Assembly (NCBI GenBank): GCA_017545245.1
Contig: JAFWPB010000063.1
Coordinates: 62,001 to 126,000, forward strand
Direction of reading: 5' to 3'
DNA from: Clostridiales bacterium
GTDB taxonomy: Bacteria > Bacillota > Clostridia > Saccharofermentanales > Saccharofermentanaceae
Length of the DNA: 64,000 nt
In this document: positions 9,339-16,198 of the stretch, piece by piece
Numbering within the stretch: position 1 is the first letter of the stretch
Layout of the letters: every line of letters starts with the position of its first letter
The notes under the pieces: model-generated
Told to the model about the DNA's origin: nothing
The model's database searches: none
What the model saw: only the letters and a program-made list of their open reading frames with translations
Program-made: the position numbers and the translations under genes

Positions 9339-10991
9339 ATGAATTCAGGTAAGTACCGTATGCCGGCAATGATCGATCTGCCTGCGCGCACATGGCCAAA
9401 CAACAAGATCACCAAAGCTCCGATCTGGTGCAGTGTCGATCTTCGTGACGGAAATCAGGCATTAGAGGTTCCGATGGACCTAACGCAGAAAGTGCAGTTT
9501 TTCGATTACCTGGTCAAACTCGGTTTTAAAGAAATTGAGATCGGCTATCCGGCTGCTTCGGACACGGAATATGAATTTACCCGATATCTGATCGACAACG
9601 ATCTGATTCCTCGTGATGTTACGGTTCAGGTTTTAACGATGGCCCGCGAAGACGTCATCAAGAAGACTTTTGATGCGGCCAAAGGTGCGCGTTCGGCCAT
9701 CGTGCATCTTTATAATTCGACGTCGAGACTTCAGCGTGAAGTGGTTTTCGGATTTGATAAGGATCAGTGCAAAGCACTGGCGGTTAAGGGTGCGCAGCTG
9801 ATTCAGGATGAAATCGATTCCGATGAAAGTAATACAGAATGGCGTCTTGAGTATTCTCCGGAAAACTTCTCGGAAACCGAGCCTGAATTTGCCGTGGAGA
9901 TCATTGATGCAGTACTCGATATCTGGAAACCGACACCGGACAACAAGGTGATCATCAATCTCCCTGAAACCGTTGAAATGACTTATCCAAACGTGTTTGC
10001 GGATCAGGTGGAGTATTTTGCGACACATACAAAATACAGAGATTCGATCATTATCTCCGTACATACACATAATGACCGTGGAACCGGCGTCGCATCGTCA
10101 GAACTCGCGTTATTAGCAGGTGCAGAACGTGTGGAAGGCACGCTTTTTGGAAACGGCGAAAGAACTGGAAATGCTGATATTGTTACGCTTGCGATGAATA
10201 TGTTCATGCAGGGCGTGGATCCGAAACTTGATTTTTCCAACATTGATGATGTCATCGATATGTATGAAGGATGCACGGGAATGCGTATCGGAGACCGTCA
10301 GCCGTGGGCTGGAAGACTTGTATTTACGGCGTTTTCGGGCACTCATCAGAATGCGATCCAGAAAGGTATGGAAAATGTCAAAAAAATAAATAACTGGTAC
10401 GTGCCATATCTGCCAATTGACCCGAAGGACGTCGGACGAAACTATGATCCGATCATCCGTATCAACAGTCAGTCTGGTAAAAATGGCCTGGCATACATCA
10501 TGGAGCGCAATTTCGGCTTGCATCTGCCAAAGGCTTTCCAGAAAGACTTCATGCAGTTTGTGACCGCAGAATCCGAGAAACGTCACAGCGATTTGTTGCC
10601 GCAAGAGCTTTTCGAATTGTTTGATGAGGTCTATGTAAATGTTATGACGCCGTATCACATGATTGGTTATCGTGAAGATTCACTTGGAGATAAAAAAGCT
10701 CATGTAACTGTGAATCTGAAACATGGTGATGAAATCATTGAGGTCAATGGTGATGGTATCGGTTTGTTGGATGCGTTCTGTAATGGTATCGAAAAAACTC
10801 TGAATATGAAAATTTCGATTCGAATGTATAACGAGCACGCTATCCAGAGTGGATCTGATTCAGCAGCTATTACATATGTACAGATTGCAGATCAGAGTGG
10901 ATCGTTGCATCTTGGAGCAGGCATATCAAGTTCTGTAACCAAATCATCACTGCGAGCAGTGGTATGCGCAATTAATAGAATGATCCGTTGA
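9339..10991 (+). CDS. leuA: 2-isopropylmalate synthase
   Basis: The committing step of leucine synthesis: acetyl-CoA plus 2-oxoisovalerate. At 550 residues it matches the longer LeuA subtype (actinobacterial/fungal-like), starting near RMPAMIDLPARTWPNN. Metal and substrate motifs are CSVDLRDGNQAL, HTHNDRGTG and GNGERTGNADI. The C-terminal part (about 420-550) is the leucine-sensing allosteric domain. An AGGAGGGAAG site precedes the ATG. Control by the Leu T-box directly upstream agrees with the product. No leuB, leuC or leuD follows in this window. Confidence 0.95.
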   Translation: MNSGKYRMPAMIDLPARTWPNNKITKAPIWCSVDLRDGNQALEVPMDLTQKVQFFDYLVKLGFKEIEIGYPAASDTEYEFTRYLIDNDLIPRDVTVQVLTMAREDVIKKTFDAAKGARSAIVHLYNSTSRLQREVVFGFDKDQCKALAVKGAQLIQDEIDSDESNTEWRLEYSPENFSETEPEFAVEIIDAVLDIWKPTPDNKVIINLPETVEMTYPNVFADQVEYFATHTKYRDSIIISVHTHNDRGTGVASSELALLAGAERVEGTLFGNGERTGNADIVTLAMNMFMQGVDPKLDFSNIDDVIDMYEGCTGMRIGDRQPWAGRLVFTAFSGTHQNAIQKGMENVKKINNWYVPYLPIDPKDVGRNYDPIIRINSQSGKNGLAYIMERNFGLHLPKAFQKDFMQFVTAESEKRHSDLLPQELFELFDEVYVNVMTPYHMIGYREDSLGDKKAHVTVNLKHGDEIIEVNGDGIGLLDAFCNGIEKTLNMKISIRMYNEHAIQSGSDSAAITYVQIADQSGSLHLGAGISSSVTKSSLRAVVCAINRMIR

Positions 10992-11036
10992 GTACAATTC
11001 ATCGTTTGGAAGAAAATAAAACGCTCCTGAGCGGTC

Positions 11037-11144
11037 ATCGATTAACAAAACCGCCAAACATAAATCTTCGTCGCTGGTACTCGGACTTTGTCCTGCGTAA
11101 ACGCGACTTCAGATAATGTTTTGGCGGTTTTGAGTAATATCGAT
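11037..11144. repeat. Long nested imperfect palindrome downstream of leuA
   Basis: Outer arms ATCGAT (11037-11042 and 11139-11144) and CAAAACCGCC/GGCGGTTTTG enclose further pairing segments GTCGC/GCGAC and a GGAC-TTT-GTCC hairpin. The transcript would fold into one branched stem of about 108 nt. It is not followed by a clean U-tract. It could be a small mobile palindrome, a structured 3' UTR or part of a terminator. Confidence 0.55.
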
Positions 11145-11167
11145 TCTTCTATTGTTTATCCTCTTCT

Positions 11168-11199
11168 TAATTAAACAAAACTGTGATTTTGTTTAATTA
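11168..11199. repeat. Perfect 13-bp AT-rich inverted repeat
   Basis: TAATTAAACAAAA (11168-11180), loop CTGTGA, TTTTGTTTAATTA (11187-11199). It lies between the large palindrome and the terminator at 11215, in a 256-base gap with no gene. Confidence 0.65.
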
Positions 11200-11214
11200 G
11201 ATATATTATAAAAT

Positions 11215-11249
11215 GAGGTCTTCTTTCGAAGACCTCTTCTGTTTTTTTT
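11215..11249. terminator. Bidirectional terminator between leuA and the reverse membrane gene
   Basis: GAGGTCTTC (11215-11223), loop TTTC, GAAGACCTC (11228-11236), then a T-rich run to 11249 on the forward strand. On the reverse strand the stem is followed by ATTTTAT, which is weaker. Confidence 0.85.
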
Positions 11250-11844
11250 ATGAATTACTGGTTGTGGCCACAGTCAATGATGTGTCTGATGGAATTGGTG
11301 TAATCGCTTCGGATTCCAATTGAATCTGTGCTTTTGTTGTTTCTGTGGCAAATGGATCGCTCTGTGTTAATTCTTTAATATCATCGATACCGATCATCTG
11401 TTTGTATTCGTCTGTATCCAGCTGCGGTACGAACCATCTGTATGCCATGATCAGGATCACCAGAATGATGCATGCCACCAGGATCCGTCGGATGATCAAT
11501 AAAGCTCTTTCTTTGCGATATTTACGGTTCACATACTCTTTGGTCGTATATCCGACAAGAACATAGACCTTGTGAATCGACTTTCTTTTCGGCATACGCT
11601 TCTTCTGAGCGATTTTTTCTTTGATTTTTGAGGAGATGTTACCTGGTAATGCTTTGAAAAAGTTCCATGTTGTATGTCCAAGGAACGCGAAAAAGCCAAG
11701 CACTGAAAATAATGCTTTTTCCCACCACGAATCACCTTTGGAAAGCTCATCGCTTTCGCTTTCTTGTTCCGGTATAGAATCTTCCTCTATTTCAGGCTCT
11801 TCGTAATTATCGTAATTTTCTTCTTCTAATTCTTCGTTATCCAT
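11248..11844 (-). CDS. Unknown single-pass membrane protein with acidic N-terminus
   Basis: About 198 residues, no family recognised. The first 40 are very acidic. A hydrophobic aromatic stretch (WWEKALFSVLGFFAFLG) follows near 40-60, then a strongly basic segment (about 68-118), one clear membrane helix near 120-140 (ILVACIILVILIMAYRW), and a Ser/Thr-rich tail. The frame could open at 11877, but the ATG at 11844 has GAAGGAAAG before it. An extended -10 (TGCTATAAT, 11866-11874) lies upstream. It sits just downstream of the small gene divergent from lexA, so it could share any SOS-driven transcript. Confidence 0.7.
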   Translation of the reverse strand: MDNEELEEENYDNYEEPEIEEDSIPEQESESDELSKGDSWWEKALFSVLGFFAFLGHTTWNFFKALPGNISSKIKEKIAQKKRMPKRKSIHKVYVLVGYTTKEYVNRKYRKERALLIIRRILVACIILVILIMAYRWFVPQLDTDEYKQMIGIDDIKELTQSDPFATETTKAQIQLESEAITPIPSDTSLTVATTSNS

Positions 11845-11893
11845 GATTCTTTCCTTCAAATCAGAATTATAGCACAACGAAAAGATCTATGCA

Positions 11894-12010
11894 TTACAAG
11901 TTAGTCAGTTGCAGATATCGCATGACGCTCAATATGGTCAGGATCAGCATTGTGCCTGTACAAGCGATCACGATCCGCAAAACGATGCGGTCAAAGTTGT
12001 TGTTTTTCAT
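11894..12010 (-). CDS. 38-residue single-helix membrane protein divergent from lexA
   Basis: A short frame on the reverse strand: ATG at 12010, stop TAA at 11894-11896, with AGGAG five bases before the ATG. The product starts MKNNNFDRIVLRIVIACTG. It has a short polar N-terminus, one hydrophobic helix at about 9-30 and a short tail. Its 5' end lies 24 bases from a LexA box. In other Firmicutes the gene divergent from lexA (yneA in Bacillus, sosA in Staphylococcus) encodes a small membrane-bound SOS division inhibitor. This one is much smaller and lacks a LysM domain. The SOS role is inferred from position and operators; no clear promoter is visible for it. Confidence 0.6.
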   Translation of the reverse strand: MKNNNFDRIVLRIVIACTGTMLILTILSVMRYLQLTNL

Positions 12011-12033
12011 GTTTTCTCCTGTTTTTCTGAATT

Positions 12034-12073
12034 CGAACAATCGTTTGACAAGGGGTCGAACAAATGTTAAGAT
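12034..12073 (+). promoter_or_regulatory. lexA promoter overlapped by two LexA boxes
   Basis: Consensus -35 TTGACA (12045-12050), a 17-base spacer and -10 TAAGAT (12068-12073). Box 1, CGAACAATCGTTTG (12034-12047), overlaps the -35. Box 2, CGAACAAATGTTAA (12057-12070), overlaps the -10. Both resemble the Gram-positive CGAAC-N4-GTTYG operator. This predicts LexA autorepression and possible control of the divergent small gene. Confidence 0.85.
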
Positions 12074-12104
12074 AAATGTATTAAAATCCCACGGAGGTTG
12101 AATT

Positions 12105-12749
12105 ATGAGTGTTTACAGGTTTACTAAGAGCAATCTGAATGAAACTTTGGAAATTATCTATTCCTTCATTGTGACCTACGTAAAGAAGGAAGGTTATCCT
12201 CCGTCCGTGCGTGAAATCTGTCAGGGAGTCGGAATCAAATCCACCTCCACCGTCCATGCCCATCTTCACAGACTGGTAGAGATGGATAAGATTGAATATG
12301 TACCCGGTAAGCGTCGTGCTATCCAGATCAAAGAGAGTCCGAAGAAGTCGTCTTTGATTATGACAACGACGAAGATTCCGCTTGTTGGAACAGTTACAGC
12401 TGGTCTTCCTATCCTTGCTGAGGAGAATATTGAAAGTTATATGTCCTTCCCTTCTGAGTATTTCGGTACTGCGGAATACTTTATGCTGAAGGTCAAGGGT
12501 GACAGTATGATCGAAGCACACATCATGGATGGTGATTTCGTGATCGTACGTCGTGATAACATGGCCAATATGAATCAGATAGTGGTCGCTCTTATCGGAA
12601 CCGAAGCGACGGTTAAGCGCCTATCTTACAAGGGTGGGCACGCTATACTGCTTCCTGCTAACCCGGCCTACTCACCGATTCCTTTTGATGACGATGATTG
12701 TCGTATTCTGGGTGTCGTGGAAGGTATTTTCCGCTCGAAGGTCAACTAA
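12105..12749 (+). CDS. lexA: LexA repressor
   Basis: The SOS repressor, 214 residues. The N-terminal winged helix-turn-helix (about 1-75) includes YPPSVREICQGVGIKSTSTVH. The self-cleavage site is the Ala-Gly pair in VTAGLP (99-100). The catalytic serine is in KGDSMIEAHI (about 134) and the lysine in ATVKRL (about 171). All residues needed for RecA-stimulated autocleavage are present. GGAGG precedes the ATG. The gene converges with hfq, leaving only 18 bases between stop codons and no clear terminator. Confidence 0.96.
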   Translation: MSVYRFTKSNLNETLEIIYSFIVTYVKKEGYPPSVREICQGVGIKSTSTVHAHLHRLVEMDKIEYVPGKRRAIQIKESPKKSSLIMTTTKIPLVGTVTAGLPILAEENIESYMSFPSEYFGTAEYFMLKVKGDSMIEAHIMDGDFVIVRRDNMANMNQIVVALIGTEATVKRLSYKGGHAILLPANPAYSPIPFDDDDCRILGVVEGIFRSKVN

Positions 12750-12767
12750 CCTTCTTATCTTCCTTTC

Positions 12768-13160
12768 TTATTCGACTATAATAGTTTCTTCATCGGGAAC
12801 CTGGCACATCTCCCCTTCCGGAATGACAAGCCTCTTCCCGTTTCTTGGTGAGATATAGTTGATGGAATGCTTGTAGATCAACAGTTGTGTCATATCGTTA
12901 TGAACAACGATCGTATCCTTGTCATATCCATCTATGACTCCGTCGATGATCTCGCCGGACTGTGTTACGATCTCCACGCTCGCGTATTCTTTCCGGCAGC
13001 AGTTCAGGAAGATTTCATGGACATGAATTGGCGTTCTTGTCGAATCTGTGCTACGCACATTGATCTGGTTGTTTTTCTTGTGGGGTGTCTTCTGTGGATG
13101 GGTCACATCATGCGCATTCGGCTTCATTTTCGGCTTCTTCAGCAAACTGGTATTCATCAT
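12768..13160 (-). CDS. hfq: Divergent Hfq-family RNA chaperone with N-terminal extension
   Basis: About 130 residues. Residues about 47-115 match the Sm fold of Hfq, including EIFLNCCRKEYASVEIV and the Sm2 signature YKHSI (96-100). Its place after miaA is typical of hfq. It has a basic, His/Lys/Pro-rich extension of about 45 residues. The usual proximal-site residues are changed: the Gln before xxFLN is His, and the DxF segment reads DKD instead of D(Q/N)F. The start is the ATG at 13160, five bases after GGAGG; the next ATG (13157) is also possible. It is the last gene of the miaB-mutS-mutL-miaA-hfq run. Confidence 0.82.
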   Translation of the reverse strand: MMNTSLLKKPKMKPNAHDVTHPQKTPHKKNNQINVRSTDSTRTPIHVHEIFLNCCRKEYASVEIVTQSGEIIDGVIDGYDKDTIVVHNDMTQLLIYKHSINYISPRNGKRLVIPEGEMCQVPDEETIIVE

Positions 13161-13207
13161 TCTTGCCTCCTTTTTCTTTGTGTGACAAGATGATATCACG
13201 ATTATTC

Positions 13208-13247
13208 AAAATAAGCATGATAATATAATGCTTATTTTATACTTCAA
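13208..13247 (-). promoter_or_regulatory. Hairpin and possible hfq promoter between miaA and hfq
   Basis: On the reverse strand a perfect 11-bp stem (AAAATAAGCAT, 13208-13218, and ATGCTTATTTT, 13228-13238) overlaps a possible promoter, TTGAAG (13242-13247), 16 bases, TATTAT (13220-13225). It may end part of the upstream transcript and restart transcription for hfq. Confidence 0.4.
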
Positions 13248-13262
13248 ATGCATAATTAGGCA

Positions 13263-14216
13263 TTAAATGAAAGATTTTACGGTAAAGTCTTTTAGCATAT
13301 CAAAAGGAATCCAGTGAATGTCGTCCATATGACGGAACCAGGTAAGCTGTCTTTTGGCATAATTCCTTGTATGCTGCTTCAGAAACTCGACGGATTCGGA
13401 CAGTTCACACTTCCCTTCGAAATACGGAAAGAACTCTTTATATCCGATGGCTTGTAATGCCGTGACTGAAGTCTCATAATGCTGGTCATAGAGCCATTTC
13501 GCTTCATCAAGAAGACCGTCTTCCATCATCTGATCCACACGCAGATTCACTCTCTGATAGAGTTCCTCTCTTGGCCAGGAAATACAGAACAAAGTAAATG
13601 GAAAGCGAGGTCCGGTTTCAAGCGACGAACGATGGATCTCTTCGGTCGTTTTTCCCAGCGATTCACAGAGCGCGAGAGTATGGATCACGCGCTTGGTGTT
13701 ATTCGGATGGATCTTTTCAATAGCAGCAGGATCGATTGCCTTTAGTTTTTCATAAATCTGCGTAATGCCATTTCTTCTAAACTCTTCCCAGTACTTCTCT
13801 TCTAAGTCGTGATCGACCGGAGCGGCGACAAAAGAAATACCCTTTTGCAGAGCCGATACATATTGACCGGTTCCGCCGCAAAAGACCGGCAGAACACCTT
13901 GAGACAGGAGTTCTTCGATCTTGGCGTACGCCGCATCAAGGTAGGATGCAACGTGAAATGGCACATCCGGTTCGACAAGATCGATCAGATGGTGTGGCAC
14001 TTCGGCCTGCTCTTCTTCTGTTGGCTTGGCCGTACCGATAGAAAGATGCGTATAGATCTGCATGGAATCGCAGCAGCATATCTGCCCGGAAGTCTCCTTG
14101 GCAACGCGGATTGACAGCCCTGTCTTGCCACTTGCGGTCGGACCACAAATGACCGGAATGCTGGAGAATCCTGCCTTCTCTATGAGTCTTTCTCGGTTTT
14201 GTTCCAAATCCGTCAT
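13263..14216 (-). CDS. miaA: tRNA dimethylallyltransferase
   Basis: Adds the isopentenyl group to A37 of tRNAs reading UNN codons, the substrate that MiaB then methylthiolates. About 317 residues. P-loop CGPTASGKTGLS near 20-31, DSMQIYTHLSIGTAKP near 48-63, and C-terminal RNTRNYAKRQLTWFR-type motif (TRNYAKRQLTWF). A longer frame to 14246 would overlap mutL. The ATG at 14216, one base after the mutL stop and preceded by AAGGAT, is preferred. Confidence 0.94.
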   Translation of the reverse strand: MTDLEQNRERLIEKAGFSSIPVICGPTASGKTGLSIRVAKETSGQICCCDSMQIYTHLSIGTAKPTEEEQAEVPHHLIDLVEPDVPFHVASYLDAAYAKIEELLSQGVLPVFCGGTGQYVSALQKGISFVAAPVDHDLEEKYWEEFRRNGITQIYEKLKAIDPAAIEKIHPNNTKRVIHTLALCESLGKTTEEIHRSSLETGPRFPFTLFCISWPREELYQRVNLRVDQMMEDGLLDEAKWLYDQHYETSVTALQAIGYKEFFPYFEGKCELSESVEFLKQHTRNYAKRQLTWFRHMDDIHWIPFDMLKDFTVKSFI

Positions 14217-14217
14217 C

Positions 14218-16197
14218 TTATACGATCCTTTTGAACTCTTTTTCAATCTCGTGCTGGGAAAGACGGATTAAAATCGGTCTTCCATGTGGACAATGGTAAG
14301 GATCTTTCAATTTGGCCAGTTGCTCGATCAGACCTGAAATTTCGATATCATGAAGCTTGTCGTGGCCTTTTACGGCGGCCTTGCAGGCGCTGGTCGCCAG
14401 AGAAAGGATCAATGCATCTTTTGAAGTATTGCTCGCATGCATCCACTCATCGATCATGGCAATGAACGTGTCGCGTATGGATTCCGGTTCAATCTGGGCC
14501 GGAATAGCGCGGATCGCAAGGTCATTTTCGCCCATGGAGGAGATCTCAAAACCGATATCTCCGAGTTTGTCCATGTTTTCTTCGATAAAAGAAACGTCCG
14601 ATCTGGACATAGACACGATTACTGGCGTCAGGAGCGGCTGGGAAACTACTTCCTTCTGCAGTTCTTTTTCAACAAGCTGCTCGTAAAGGATCTTCTCGTG
14701 CGCAGCATGCTGGTCGATCATGAGAAGCTTTTTCTCCGGGGATTCCATCAGGATATACGTGTCAAAAAGCGTCCCGATCACGCGTGAAGACAACAGCTCC
14801 GACATGCTTTCGGATTTCGATGTCTCTTCCTGTGTGAAAAGAACTGGCTGCGTGAATTCTTCCTTTGGAGCGGGTGCAGATACCAACTCTGCCTCGGTCT
14901 TCTCTTCCGTCTTCACCTCGATCTCAGGCATAGTTTCAATCTCGGATTCCTGGACCGTTTTTGGTTCCGAAGTATAGGATACCGTAGATACAGGTTCCGA
15001 GAAAAACTTGTTCTGGAATCCAATAGACTGAGAATAGTCTGTCCGTGAAGCCTCCTGATGATACGAACGGTCAACAAACGGAGCTGGCGCCGATGCTTTT
15101 GGCGCGGAAACAGTATTATAAGATTTCGCTTCGGGAGCAGAAGCAGTCGGTGCAGGTGTCTTCTCTTCTTCTTTTTCTGTTTTAGAGAAAGAATAGTCGA
15201 CACTCATCGATTCCTGCGCAAGCGTATTTACGATAGCGTGGTACACGGCGCGGTAAATGACCGATTCATTTGAGAAGCGGACTTCAGCCTTCTGCGGATG
15301 CACGTTGACATCGATCTCGCCGGAGGGCATCAGGATATCGAGGATGACAAAGGCGTACTTTCCTTTCATGAGCATATTGGTATATGCCGCGTCTATAGCT
15401 GATGTAATGGATTTGGCACGGATCAGACGCTGGTTCACGAAAATGATCTGCTCAGACCGGGAAGCACGTGAAATATGCGGAAGTCCGGCAAAGCCTTTCA
15501 CCGTAATTCCTTCGATCGTACAGTCAATTGGGCGGCATTGGCTCACAATATCTTTTCCATATACTGTATAAAGCGCCGATTGCGGATCACAGTTGCCCGG
15601 GCTGTTCAGGACGACCTTCCCGTTCTTGATAAACTTAAACGAGATGTCGGTATGACAAAGGATGAAACGCTCGATCAGGACCTGGATGTAATTGGCTTCC
15701 GTCTGGTCCTTTTTCAGGAACTTGAATCTGGCCGGAAGATTATAGAATAGGTCCCGTACTTCAATCGTGGTTCCGGAGGGCATGCCGATTGGCGAACAGG
15801 AGATGAACTGACCGCCTTCGTACTTCACGCATGTACCCGTTTCCGCGAGAGGTTCTTTTGTTGAGAGCGTCACTTTGGAAGCGGCGGCGATACTGGCTAA
15901 AGCCTCACCGCGGAATCCCATGGAATGTAAGGAGAACAATTCATCCAAGGATGTAATCTTGCTTGTTGCATGACAGATAAATGCGTTCTTAGCATCTTCC
16001 TCGTCCATACCGCAGCCATTGTCTCTTACTCGTATAAAAGTAATGCCGCCGTCCTTGATCTCAACGGTGATCTGTGTCGCACCCGCATCGATCGAGTTCT
16101 CCATCAGTTCTTTTACAATAGACATCGGACGCTCGATGACTTCACCGGCAGCGATGGCATTGGCAGTAGCTGAATCTAAGATATGAATTCTTGACAT
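14218..16197 (-). CDS. mutL: DNA mismatch repair protein MutL
   Basis: About 659 residues. The N-terminal GHKL ATPase shows IAAGEVIERP, ENSIDAGATQI, RDNGCGM and GFRGEALASI. A long low-complexity linker rich in Ala, Pro, Glu and Thr occupies about 335-475. The C-terminal dimerisation part contains DQHAAHEKILYE, the metal-binding motif of MutL endonucleases in bacteria without MutH. The start ATG at 16197 has GAAAGGAGAG before it, inside the end of mutS, and one base separates the genes. Confidence 0.96.
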   Translation of the reverse strand: MSRIHILDSATANAIAAGEVIERPMSIVKELMENSIDAGATQITVEIKDGGITFIRVRDNGCGMDEEDAKNAFICHATSKITSLDELFSLHSMGFRGEALASIAAASKVTLSTKEPLAETGTCVKYEGGQFISCSPIGMPSGTTIEVRDLFYNLPARFKFLKKDQTEANYIQVLIERFILCHTDISFKFIKNGKVVLNSPGNCDPQSALYTVYGKDIVSQCRPIDCTIEGITVKGFAGLPHISRASRSEQIIFVNQRLIRAKSITSAIDAAYTNMLMKGKYAFVILDILMPSGEIDVNVHPQKAEVRFSNESVIYRAVYHAIVNTLAQESMSVDYSFSKTEKEEEKTPAPTASAPEAKSYNTVSAPKASAPAPFVDRSYHQEASRTDYSQSIGFQNKFFSEPVSTVSYTSEPKTVQESEIETMPEIEVKTEEKTEAELVSAPAPKEEFTQPVLFTQEETSKSESMSELLSSRVIGTLFDTYILMESPEKKLLMIDQHAAHEKILYEQLVEKELQKEVVSQPLLTPVIVSMSRSDVSFIEENMDKLGDIGFEISSMGENDLAIRAIPAQIEPESIRDTFIAMIDEWMHASNTSKDALILSLATSACKAAVKGHDKLHDIEISGLIEQLAKLKDPYHCPHGRPILIRLSQHEIEKEFKRIV

Positions 16198-16198
16198 G

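Noticed and set aside
11889-12101. 70-residue forward frame upstream of lexA
   Set aside because: No ribosome-binding site; it runs through the LexA boxes and promoter and is antisense to the better-supported 38-residue reverse gene.
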